Part shown: piece after piece, positions 27,059-34,596 of the stretch | How the letters are laid out: every line of letters starts with the position of its first letter | Numbering within the stretch: the first letter of the stretch is position 1 | DNA from: Burkholderiaceae bacterium | Lineage (GTDB): Bacteria > Pseudomonadota > Gammaproteobacteria > Burkholderiales > Burkholderiaceae_C | Direction: 5' to 3' | Length of the DNA: 64,000 nt | NCBI GenBank assembly: GCA_018780645.1 | Contig: JADMJJ010000003.1 | Coordinates: forward strand, 59,977-123,976 | Position numbers and translations under genes: made by a program | The notes under the pieces: model-generated | Database searches by the model: none | The model's input: only the letters and a program-made list of their open reading frames with translations | Told to the model about the DNA's origin: nothing

Positions 27059-27429
27059 GCCCGATGCAGCGCGGCTTCACCCTGATCGAGCTGATGGTGG
27101 CCCTGGCCATCGTCGCCCTGCTGCTGGCCCTGGTGGCGCCGCGCTATGGCGCCGGCCTGCGCCACAGCGAGGACGTGGTGCTGCGCCACAACCTGGCGCA
27201 GACCCGCGAGGCGATAGACAAATTCCATGCCGACCAGGGCCGCTACCCCGCCAGCCTGGACGAGCTGGTGGCCCGCCGCTATCTGCGCGAACTGCCCTAC
27301 GACCCACTGCTGCGCAGCCGCCGCCACTGGCAGCTGCTGGCGCCGCCCCAGGGCGAGGGCGGCATCCATGACCTGCGCAGCAGCGCGCCGGGCCTGGCCG
27401 GCGATGGCAGCCGCTATGCCAGCTGGTAG
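27052..27429 (+). CDS. Type II secretion pseudopilin
   Basis: A 125-residue GspG-like pseudopilin with QRGFTLIELMVALAIVALLL at residues 6-25 and a short C-terminal domain (ADQGRYPASLDELVARRYLR, ending GDGSRYASW). The first ATG at 27052 overlaps the previous gene; an in-frame ATG at 27064 would leave a more compact leader. It is paralogous to the 128-residue pseudopilin of operon 2 (50336-50722), which ends similarly in DGRLYADW. Confidence 0.88.
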   Translation: MVSPMQRGFTLIELMVALAIVALLLALVAPRYGAGLRHSEDVVLRHNLAQTREAIDKFHADQGRYPASLDELVARRYLRELPYDPLLRSRRHWQLLAPPQGEGGIHDLRSSAPGLAGDGSRYASW

Positions 27430-28006
27430 GCCGGCGCGGCGCTGCTCCGGCGCCGCCTTTCTGAGCCTGCTGCTGGCCGTGGCCCTGCTGGGCCTGGGCC
27501 TGCTGGCCACGGCCGAGCTGTGGACGCAAAGCCGCCAGCGCGAGCAGGAGGCAGAGCTGGTGCGCACCGGCACGGCCGTGCGCGAGGCGCTGCGCCGCTA
27601 CTACGTGCAGTCACCGGGCGCCCGGCGGCTGCCGAAATCGCTGGAGGACCTGCTGCACGACGCCCGCGGCCCGGTGCCGCGTCGCTTCCTGCGCCGCCTG
27701 CCGCGCGACCCGTTCGGTGGCCAGGACCTGCTGCTGCTGCGCGACGCCCAGGGCGGCATCATCGGCGTGCACAGTGCCTCGACGCGCGGCCCGCTGCGCC
27801 GCCAGGGTTGGCCCGAGGCCGCCGGCCCGCTGGACCCCAGGGCCGGCAGCTACCGGCACTGGCACTTCGTTGCCGATCTGAGCAGCAACGCGCGGCTGAG
27901 CATGAGGCGCAAGCCGGTGGCACCGGGAACGACCGCGCCCGCCGCCCCGCCAGCCGCGGCCGAGCCGGCCTCGGCGCCCGCGTCAGCGGCTAACATCCCT
28001 GCATGA
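27416..28006 (+). CDS. Terminal pseudopilin lacking Glu5 (GspK-like)
   Basis: A 196-residue protein whose ATG overlaps the previous gene by 14 bases. Exactly the same 14-base overlap is found at the equivalent place in operon 2, which supports this start. The N-terminus RRCSGAAFLSLLLAVALLGL is a prepilin-like hydrophobic segment, but the conserved mature Glu5 is replaced, as in tip pseudopilins such as GspK. The C-terminus is Ala/Pro-rich. It probably caps the pseudopilus. It overlaps the Nudix gene by four bases. Confidence 0.78.
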   Translation: MPAGRPARRCSGAAFLSLLLAVALLGLGLLATAELWTQSRQREQEAELVRTGTAVREALRRYYVQSPGARRLPKSLEDLLHDARGPVPRRFLRRLPRDPFGGQDLLLLRDAQGGIIGVHSASTRGPLRRQGWPEAAGPLDPRAGSYRHWHFVADLSSNARLSMRRKPVAPGTTAPAAPPAAAEPASAPASAANIPA

Positions 28007-28497
28007 ACCCACCCCGTTGGAAACCCAGCGTCACCGTCGCCGCCATCATCGAGCACGGCGGCCGCTATCTGCTGATCGAGGAGCAGACGCCCGAGGGCCT
28101 GAAGCTGAACAACCCGGCCGGCCATCTGGACCCGGCCGAGTCGCCCGAGCAGGCGGTGGTGCGCGAAACGCTGGAAGAGACAATGCGGCCCTTCAAGCCC
28201 GAGGCGCTGCTGGGCGTCTATCTGTCGCGCTTTCACCGACGGGCCAGCGGCGAGGACGTGACCTATATGCGCTTCGCCTTCTGCGGCACGGTCGGCGACG
28301 AGCTACCCGGCCTGCAGCTGGACACCGGCATCCTGCGCACGCTGTGGATGACAGTGGACGAGATCCGTGCCAGCGTGGACCGCCACCGCAGCCCCCTGCT
28401 GCTGCGCTGCGTGGAAGACCATCTGGCCGGAATCCGCCATCCGCTGGACCTGGTGATCACCGATGCCACCGTCTATGCGCCCGAGTTGCGCGACTGA
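28003..28497 (+). CDS. Nudix hydrolase
   Basis: A 164-residue Nudix-fold pyrophosphohydrolase. The Nudix box reads GHLDPAESPEQAVVRETLEE, at about residues 46-65, matching Gx5Ex7REUxEE exactly. It resembles NudJ-type enzymes, which in Burkholderiales are commonly found next to mnmA; here mnmA lies 4.8 kb downstream with other genes in between. The start codon overlaps the end of the last pseudopilin gene, so it may be co-transcribed with the secretion operon, but a functional link is not evident. Confidence 0.9.
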   Translation: MNPPRWKPSVTVAAIIEHGGRYLLIEEQTPEGLKLNNPAGHLDPAESPEQAVVRETLEETMRPFKPEALLGVYLSRFHRRASGEDVTYMRFAFCGTVGDELPGLQLDTGILRTLWMTVDEIRASVDRHRSPLLLRCVEDHLAGIRHPLDLVITDATVYAPELRD

Positions 28498-28521
28498 ATC
28501 CCGCATTACAGACTCTGTGGC

Positions 28522-28857
28522 GCATTGCGAGCCGGCGTCGCCGACACCCCGAATGCGGCGCTTGGCCCTGCGGGCCAAGTTCCCTGCGCCACGCCGCAAG
28601 CATGCGGCGTGTCCTTCGCCAGGCACGAGTGAGCCCGCAGGGGCTCCCTCGGTCCGGGCTCAGCTGCTCACGCCCTGAGGCTGCGCGCCTAACTCGCCCT
28701 CCCACCCCCTGCGGGGCCGGCATCTGCCTTTGGCAGCTGCCTGTGGTCGGTGCTCGAACAAAGACGCTCGGCCCATCGCCTGGAGCGATGTGCAACCTCC
28801 GGTCGCTCCGCTGCTCGGCGCCGCATAAGGGGTGCCGTCGCCGCCGGCTCGCAATGC
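28522..28857. repeat. Diverged inverted repeat pair (39 bp arms)
   Basis: Arms 28522-28560 and 28819-28857 are reverse complements with 34 of 39 matches and no gaps. They enclose about 258 bases of GC-rich sequence without a credible gene. Together with the second pair downstream they fill the 756-base gap between the Nudix gene and the aldolase fusion. ORFs across it on both strands are rich in Arg, Ala and Pro and share repeat-derived peptides. Confidence 0.75.
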
Positions 28858-28903
28858 GGGCACCGCCAGTGGCACCCAGTTCTTGCCACGCCACTCCATA
28901 TCC

Positions 28904-29153
28904 GCGCAGGCACAGCCCCGCCAGCCGACGGGCGCCTGTGCGGGGCTGAGGAGCGGAGTGGTTTGGGCCAGCGCGCGCCAGCGTGCGGATCAATAAACTG
29001 ACTGGGCGCGTTTGTCTGAACGCAGCGAGCAAAGCGAGCGTAGTGAGTTACGCGACCGGCCCAAGACGCGAGCACCGCAGGGTAGTCGGGGCGGCCGCCG
29101 GCCGGCTCGACCCCCGCACTGAAGCCCGGCGGCTGGCGGGGCTGTGCCTGCGC
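28904..29153. repeat. Second inverted repeat pair (42 bp arms)
   Basis: Arms 28904-28945 and 29112-29153 match as reverse complements at 38 of 42 positions, the first 24 perfectly. Between them lies a GAGCGNAGNGAGTT-like repeated run around 29025-29050. No gene is supported in this interval. It looks like remnants of an interspersed non-coding repeat; there are no terminal target duplications or transposase that would make it an insertion sequence. Confidence 0.75.
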
Positions 29154-29253
29154 CGCCACCAGCGGCAACAGCACAAGACCTTTTTTTGATCCAACGCTGG
29201 TCGCCACGCCCACAGCCCGCTACGCTGTGCCCTGTTCAACCTCAGGCATCAGC

Positions 29254-31299
29254 ATGAAGAGTTTGTGGCAGCCCGACGAAGCACAACGCTTTATCGACAA
29301 CTATCAGCACGTACCGGCCGAGCTCGCCCTGCGCACCTATTCGGCGCGGCTGCTGGGCGGTGACCCCAGCCTGGTGCTGCACGGCGGCGGCAACACCTCG
29401 GTCAAGCTGAGGCAGCGCGATGTGTTCGGTGACGAGGTCGAGGTGCTGTGCGTCAAGGGCAGCGGCTGGGATCTGGCCAAGATCGAGCCGACCGGTCACC
29501 CGGCTGTGCGCCTGGACCCGCTGCGGCGCCTGCGGCAACTCGCCCAGCTGTCCGACCCGGACATGGTCAATGTGTTGCGCCTGAACCTGCTCGACTGCAA
29601 TGCGCCGACGCCCTCGGTCGAGACCCTGCTTCATGCCTATGTGCCGGCCCGCTACATCGACCACACCCATGCGGTGGCGGCGATGGTGATCGCCGACCAG
29701 CCCGACAGCGAAGCGCTGTGCGAACAGATCTACGGCGAGCGGCTGATCTGGATTCCGTACGTGATGCCCGGCTTCGAGCTGGCCCAGGTGGTGGCCCGCG
29801 CGGTCGAGGCCCGGCCCGAGGCCCAGGGCCTGCTGCTGGCCCAGCATGGCCTGTTCTCGTTCGGCGACACGGCCCGGCAGAGCTACGAGCGGATGATCGA
29901 ATTCGTCACGCTGGCCGAAGACTTCATTGCCCGGCGGGCCGCCCCGGCATCGCCCACAGAGGCAGCCCCGGCCAACCTGGCCCGCATCGCCGACATTGCC
30001 CCGCATCTGCGCGCCGCCTATGCCGAGCAGTCGCCCTTGCAGGCCCGGCACTGGGTATTCGATCTGCGCGACACACCGGCGGCGCTGGCCTTCTCATCGG
30101 GACTGGGCCGAAGCAAGGCAGCTCAACGCGGCGTTGCCACGCCAGACCATGTGATCAGGATGAAGGGCCGGCCGATGGTGCTGGAGGCCCCCGAGCAGGG
30201 CTGTATCGAAGACTGGGGCTTGGGCCTGCGCGGCCATCTGGCCGGCTTCCAAGACCACTATCACGCCTACTTCCGCCGCAACAACACCCGCGTGGGCGGC
30301 ATCAAGACCGAGCTGGACCGCCTGCCCCGCGCCATCGTCGTGCCCCATCTGGGCCTCCTGGGCGTAGGCCGCTCGGCGGCCGAGGCGGCGGTCAATGCCG
30401 ACATCATCGAATGCTGGATGCAGGTCGTGACCCATGCCGAGGCGATAGGCCGCTACACGCCGGTCGGCGAGGACCATGAGTTCGATATGGAGTACTGGTC
30501 GCTCGAGCAGGCCAAGCTGGGCAAGAGCAAGCCGCCGCCCGAGCAGGGGCGCATCGTCGTGGTCACCGGTGCCGGCAGCGGCATTGGTGCGGCCACCGCG
30601 CGGGCATTTGCGGCGCGCGGCGCCGAGGTGGCACTGCTTGATATCGACGGCGGCGCGGTGCAGGCCGTCGCCCAATCGATAGGCCGCCACGCGCTGGCGC
30701 TGCAATGCGATGTCTGCGACGCCGGTTCGGTGCAGGCGGCCTTCGATGCCGTCGTGCAGCGCTTCGGCGGCGTCGACGTGCTGGTGTCCAACGCCGGCAT
30801 GGCCACCCGGGGCAGCATGCTGGCGCTCGATGACGCGGCGCTGCGCAAGAGCTTCGAGGTCAACTTTTTCGGCCACCAGAACGTGGCGCGTGCTGCCGTG
30901 CGGGTGATGCGGATGCAGGGCATGGGCGGCACGCTGCTGTTCAATGTCTCCAAGCAGGCGGTCAACCCAGGGCCGGACTTCGGCGCCTACGGCACGGCCA
31001 AGGCCGCACTGCTGGCCCTGGTGCGGCAGTACGCGCTGGAGCATGGCAGCGACGGCATACGCGTCAACGCGGTCAACGCCGATCGTATCCGCTCTGGCCT
31101 GTTGAATGACGAGATGATCGCCTCCCGCGCCCGGGCGCGAGGCTTGAGCGAGGCGCAGTACATGGCAGGCAATCTGCTCGAGCAGGAGGTCACGGCCGAC
31201 GATGTGGCCCAGGCCTTTGTGCTGTCGGCCCAGCTCACCAAATCCACCGGCAATATCATCTGCGTCGATGGCGGCAATGTCGCCGCGATGCTGCGCTGA
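29254..31299 (+). CDS. Class II aldolase / short-chain dehydrogenase fusion
   Basis: A 681-residue cytoplasmic fusion. Residues 1 to about 400 are a class II aldolase: phosphate-binding HGGGNTSVK (43-51), metal-binding histidines in YIDHTHAVAAM (134-144) and LLLAQHGLFSFG near residue 200. Residues from about 430 are a classical SDR: TGAGSGIG near 436, LVSNAG and the YxxxK pair in AYGTAKAAL near 578. Such fusions are known from rhamnose catabolism, where the aldolase yields DHAP and lactaldehyde and the SDR acts on the aldehyde. Here the next genes are mtnA and a nucleoside phosphorylase, so the substrate is more likely 5-(methylthio)- or 5-deoxyribulose-1-phosphate. Confidence 0.88.
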   Translation: MKSLWQPDEAQRFIDNYQHVPAELALRTYSARLLGGDPSLVLHGGGNTSVKLRQRDVFGDEVEVLCVKGSGWDLAKIEPTGHPAVRLDPLRRLRQLAQLSDPDMVNVLRLNLLDCNAPTPSVETLLHAYVPARYIDHTHAVAAMVIADQPDSEALCEQIYGERLIWIPYVMPGFELAQVVARAVEARPEAQGLLLAQHGLFSFGDTARQSYERMIEFVTLAEDFIARRAAPASPTEAAPANLARIADIAPHLRAAYAEQSPLQARHWVFDLRDTPAALAFSSGLGRSKAAQRGVATPDHVIRMKGRPMVLEAPEQGCIEDWGLGLRGHLAGFQDHYHAYFRRNNTRVGGIKTELDRLPRAIVVPHLGLLGVGRSAAEAAVNADIIECWMQVVTHAEAIGRYTPVGEDHEFDMEYWSLEQAKLGKSKPPPEQGRIVVVTGAGSGIGAATARAFAARGAEVALLDIDGGAVQAVAQSIGRHALALQCDVCDAGSVQAAFDAVVQRFGGVDVLVSNAGMATRGSMLALDDAALRKSFEVNFFGHQNVARAAVRVMRMQGMGGTLLFNVSKQAVNPGPDFGAYGTAKAALLALVRQYALEHGSDGIRVNAVNADRIRSGLLNDEMIASRARARGLSEAQYMAGNLLEQEVTADDVAQAFVLSAQLTKSTGNIICVDGGNVAAMLR

Positions 31300-31308
31300 A
31301 AGGCTCAG

Positions 31309-32409
31309 ATGCTCATCAATGGAGAAGCCTGGCGCACCATCTGGTGCGAGGCCGATGGCGCGGTCGGCGTGATCGACCAGCGCGCCCTGCCCCACTATCT
31401 GGAGACGCAGCGGTTGTGCAGCTGCGCCGATGTCGAGGTCGCGATCCGCGATATGTGGGTGCGCGGCGCGCCGCTGATAGGCGCTGCTGCCGCCTATGGC
31501 CTGGCCCTGGCGATGCGCGAAGACGCCTCCGATGCGGCGCTGGACGAGGCCTGCTCGCGCCTGCTGGCCACCCGGCCGACCGCCGTCAATCTGCGCTGGG
31601 CCCTGGATCGTCTGAGCCGCCAGCTGCGCCCGGCGCCGGTGGCGGACCGCAGGCAGACGGCCTATCTGCTGGCGGCCGAGTTGTGCAACGAGGACGTGGC
31701 CATCAACCAGAGCCTCGGCCATCACGGCCTGGCCCTGATCAAGGCCGCCGCGGCACGCCATCCCGGCCACCGCCTGAACATCCTGACCCACTGCAATGCC
31801 GGTTGGCTGGCCACGGTTGACTGGGGTACGGCCACCTCGGCGATCTACCAGGCCTTCGACGCCGGCATTGACCTGCATGTCTGGGTGGACGAGACCCGGC
31901 CCCGCAACCAGGGTGCCTCGCTGACCGCCTGGGAGCTGGGCCGGCATGGCGTGCCGCACAGCCTGATCGTCGACAACGCCGGCGGTCACCTGATGCAGCA
32001 TGGCCAGGTGGATCTATGCATCGTCGGCGCCGACCGCGTAACCGCTCGTGGCGACGTCTGCAACAAGATCGGCACCTATCTGAAGGCCTTGGCCGCCCAT
32101 GACAACGATGTGCCCTTCTACGTGGCCATGCCCTCGCCAACGCTTGACCTGACGGTCAGCGACGGTCTGCGCGAAATCACGATAGAGAACCGCGCGGCGG
32201 ACGAGATCGCCGTGGTCAGCGGCATCTCCGCCGATGGTCGCCTGGAGTCGGTCCGCATCGCCCCCCATGGCAGCTCCTGCGCCACCAACCCGGGTTTCGA
32301 TGTCACGCCGGCCCGCCTGGTCACCGGCCTGATCACCGAGCGGGGTGTCTGTGCCGCCAACCCGGCGGCGATTGCGGCGATGTTCGGGACGGCGGAGAAG
32401 CACAGATGA
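31309..32409 (+). CDS. mtnA: 5-methylthioribose-1-phosphate isomerase family protein
   Basis: A 366-residue member of the MtnA/eIF2B-like family that isomerises (methylthio)ribose-1-phosphate to the ribulose form. The catalytic cysteine is in [12 protein letters not shown] near residue 162 and the catalytic aspartate in [20 protein letters not shown] near residue 241; [13 protein letters not shown] binds phosphate. It lies nine bases after the aldolase fusion and overlaps the phosphorylase gene by four bases. In a DHAP shunt the same enzyme also handles 5-deoxyribose-1-phosphate derived from 5'-deoxyadenosine. None of the other genes of the full methionine salvage pathway are nearby. Confidence 0.93.
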   Translation: MLINGEAWRTIWCEADGAVGVIDQRALPHYLETQRLCSCADVEVAIRDMWVRGAPLIGAAAAYGLALAMREDASDAALDEACSRLLATRPTAVNLRWALDRLSRQLRPAPVADRRQTAYLLAAELCNEDVAINQSLGHHGLALIKAAAARHPGHRLNILTHCNAGWLATVDWGTATSAIYQAFDAGIDLHVWVDETRPRNQGASLTAWELGRHGVPHSLIVDNAGGHLMQHGQVDLCIVGADRVTARGDVCNKIGTYLKALAAHDNDVPFYVAMPSPTLDLTVSDGLREITIENRAADEIAVVSGISADGRLESVRIAPHGSSCATNPGFDVTPARLVTGLITERGVCAANPAAIAAMFGTAEKHR

Positions 32410-33236
32410 GTCAGATGATGGAACGACTGGAGCGCATCACGGCTTCACTGCAAGGGCACGGCGTGGGCAAGGGCTTCGAGCTCGGCCTGATACTGGGCTC
32501 GGGCCTGGGCCAGATGGTGGACGCCATCAGCGACGCGCGTCACATCCCCTATGCCGAGATCGAAGGCTTTCCCACCTCCACAGCGCCGGGCCATGCCGGC
32601 CAGCTGGTGCTGGGTAGCCTGGCCGGGCGCCGCGTGGTCGCCATGCAGGGGCGCTTCCATCTGTACGAGGGCTGGAGCGCGCAGGATGTGGTCTGCCCGG
32701 TCTATGCGATGCAACGCCTGGGCTGCCGCCACCTGATCGTCACCAACGCCGCCGGCGCACTGAACCCCGACTTCGCCCCCGGTGAGGTCATGCTGATCGA
32801 CGACCACATCAATCTGCTGGGCACCAACCCCTTGACCGGCCCCAATGACGAGCGCCTGGGCCTGCGCTTCCCCGATCTGTCGCGGGCCTACTGGCCGGCG
32901 CTGCGGGAGCTTGTCGCTGCCCAGGCCGCCAGGCTGGGCACGCCGCTGCAGCGCGGCATCTACGTGGCCACGCCGGGCCCCTCGCTGGAGACCTCGGCCG
33001 AGCGCCGCTTCATGCGCCTGATCGGCGGCGACGCGGTGGGCATGTCCACCGTGCTGGAAGTGATTGCCGCCAACCACGCCGGGCTGCACGCGCTGGGCCT
33101 GTCGGCGATCTGCAATGTCGCCACCGGTTCCAAGCATCAGCAGCCGGACACGATAGAGGCGGTGCTGGCCCACGCGGCCCAGGCCGGCGTGCATATGGCG
33201 CGGTTGCTGGAAGCCTGTTTGCCCGAACTCGCCTGA
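32406..33236 (+). CDS. Purine nucleoside phosphorylase / MTA phosphorylase family
   Basis: A 276-residue phosphorylase of the trimeric PNP/MTAP family. Motifs are [11 protein letters not shown] near residue 28, the phosphate-binding [14 protein letters not shown] near residue 82, [12 protein letters not shown] near residue 112 and the substrate-pocket stretch [17 protein letters not shown] near residue 206. It releases base and ribose-1-phosphate from nucleosides. In this operon it would act on methylthioadenosine, 5'-deoxyadenosine or their inosine forms to feed MtnA. The family alone does not decide between inosine/guanosine and MTA preference. Confidence 0.9.
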   Translation: MSQMMERLERITASLQGHGVGKGFELGLILGSGLGQMVDAISDARHIPYAEIEGFPTSTAPGHAGQLVLGSLAGRRVVAMQGRFHLYEGWSAQDVVCPVYAMQRLGCRHLIVTNAAGALNPDFAPGEVMLIDDHINLLGTNPLTGPNDERLGLRFPDLSRAYWPALRELVAAQAARLGTPLQRGIYVATPGPSLETSAERRFMRLIGGDAVGMSTVLEVIAANHAGLHALGLSAICNVATGSKHQQPDTIEAVLAHAAQAGVHMARLLEACLPELA

Positions 33237-33274
33237 GCAAAGGCCCCGCGCCTGCCGAGCCGGGGGCCGACCGA

Positions 33275-33280
33275 TAAAAT
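33275..33280 (+). promoter_or_regulatory. Candidate -10 box giving a leaderless mnmA mRNA
   Basis: TAAAAT ends only six bases before the mnmA ATG at 33287 and no Shine-Dalgarno sequence is visible. A start site at normal spacing from this box would fall on or next to the ATG, so mnmA may be translated from a leaderless transcript. No strong -35 box is seen. Confidence 0.4.
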
Positions 33281-33286
33281 CCGCCG

Positions 33287-34477
33287 ATGGTGATGAATAG
33301 CAAGAAGCAGCGCGTGGTGGTGGGCCTGAGTGGCGGCGTCGATTCGGCGGTGAGCGCCTGGCTGCTCAAACAGCAGGGCCACGAGGTGGTCGGCATCTTC
33401 ATGAAGAACTGGGAAGATGACGACGACAGTGAATACTGCTCGTCGAATATCGACTTCGTCGATGCCGCGGCCGTGGCCGATGTGATCGGCATCGAGATCG
33501 AGCACGTCAACTTCGCCGCCGACTACAAGGACCGCGTGTTCGCGGAGTTCCTGCGCGAATACCAGGCCGGCCGCACGCCCAACCCCGACATCCTGTGCAA
33601 TGCAGAGATCAAGTTCAAGGCCTTTCTGGACCATGCGATGCGCCTCGGCGCCGAGAAGATCGCCACCGGCCATTACGCGCGGGTGCGTGAGGTGGATGGC
33701 CGAGCCGCCGCCGGGCCGTCCCAAGGCGGCTCGCGCCCCCTCGGGGGGCAGAAGCACAGCGACGTGGGGGCTTCCAGCTTCCAACTGCTCAAGGGCCTGG
33801 ACCCGCTGAAGGACCAGAGCTATTTTCTGCATCGCCTGAACCAGGCCCAGCTGGCCAGCACGCTGTTCCCGGTCGGTGAGCTGCCCAAGACCGAGGTGCG
33901 CCGACTGGCCGAAGAGATCGGCCTGCCCAACGCGAAGAAGAAGGACTCGACCGGCATCTGCTTCATCGGCGAGCGGCCGTTCCGCGAATTCCTCAACCGC
34001 TATCTGTCGCATCAGCCGGGGCCCATCAAGGACGATCGCGGCCGCAAGCTCGGTGAGCATGTGGGCCTGAGCTTCTACACCCTGGGCCAGCGCAAGGGCA
34101 TAGGCGTGGGCGGCGTCAAGGAGAAGGGCGCGCCGCGCGGCGGCGGCGAGCACGAGCCCTGGTTCGTGGCGCGCAAGGACATGGCGACCAACACGCTGTA
34201 CATCGTCCAGGGGCATGAGCACCCCTGGCTGCAGTACACCGCCCTGACGGCCGAAGACGTCAGCTGGGCGGCCGGCCACCCGCCGGCGGCCGGCGCCTAT
34301 GCCGCCAAAAGCCGCTACCGCCAGAGCGACGCGGCCTGCACGTTCGAACCCACCGAGGCCGGCTTCAAGCTGAGCTTCACCGACAGGCAATGGGCCGTCA
34401 CGCCGGGCCAATCGGCCGTGCTCTACGACGGCGAGGTCTGCCTGGGCGGCGGCGTGATCAGCGCGGCCTGGGCCTGA
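33287..34477 (+). CDS. mnmA: tRNA-specific 2-thiouridylase MnmA
   Basis: A 396-residue enzyme that thiolates U34 of tRNA(Lys), tRNA(Glu) and tRNA(Gln). The PP-loop [15 protein letters not shown] is at 13-27, [11 protein letters not shown] at 36-46, the catalytic cysteines are Cys104 ([10 protein letters not shown]) and Cys225 ([10 protein letters not shown]), and a C-terminal beta-barrel follows. Residues about 139-164 (after ARVREVDG and before [16 protein letters not shown]) are an extra Gly/Ser-rich segment absent from typical MnmA. It is encoded by an in-frame copy of the REP-like repeat. The reading frame is intact and all key residues remain, so the enzyme is probably functional. Confidence 0.96.
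   Translation: MVMNSKKQRVVVGLSGGVDSAVSAWLLKQQGHEVVGIFMKNWEDDDDSEYCSSNIDFVDAAAVADVIGIEIEHVNFAADYKDRVFAEFLREYQAGRTPNPDILCNAEIKFKAFLDHAMRLGAEKIATGHYARVREVDGRAAAGPSQGGSRPLGGQKHSDVGASSFQLLKGLDPLKDQSYFLHRLNQAQLASTLFPVGELPKTEVRRLAEEIGLPNAKKKDSTGICFIGERPFREFLNRYLSHQPGPIKDDRGRKLGEHVGLSFYTLGQRKGIGVGGVKEKGAPRGGGEHEPWFVARKDMATNTLYIVQGHEHPWLQYTALTAEDVSWAAGHPPAAGAYAAKSRYRQSDAACTFEPTEAGFKLSFTDRQWAVTPGQSAVLYDGEVCLGGGVISAAWA
33700..33776 (+). repeat. REP-like repeat inserted in frame in mnmA
   Basis: Carries the shared head GCCGGGCCGTCCCAAG (33710-33725) and then the hairpin run CCCCCTCGGGGGG (33736-33748). This form is common as an intergenic element in Burkholderiales. Here its length is compatible with the frame, adding about 26 residues in a surface-loop position. 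Confidence 0.75.
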
Positions 34478-34596
34478 ATCCGGCGCGCACCGCCGATTGC
34501 GCCTTTCCCTTGCTCCAGCGCAGCCCCGGGCTGCCGCCATGGCCGCATACTTGGCCGCGCACGCGGCCCCTGTTCCGCGGCAAAGGAGCGGCACAG

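Noticed and set aside
28457..29213. ORFs of 170-310 residues on both strands in the repeat-filled gap
   Set aside because: They are built from inverted-repeat sequence, share Arg-rich repeat-derived peptides in several frames and lack ribosome-binding sites or domains.
29254..31299. Simple assignment as the rhamnulose-1-phosphate aldolase of a rhamnose pathway
   Set aside because: No rhamnose isomerase, kinase or transporter is nearby; the tightly linked mtnA and phosphorylase genes point to 5-deoxyribose or methylthioribose substrates instead.
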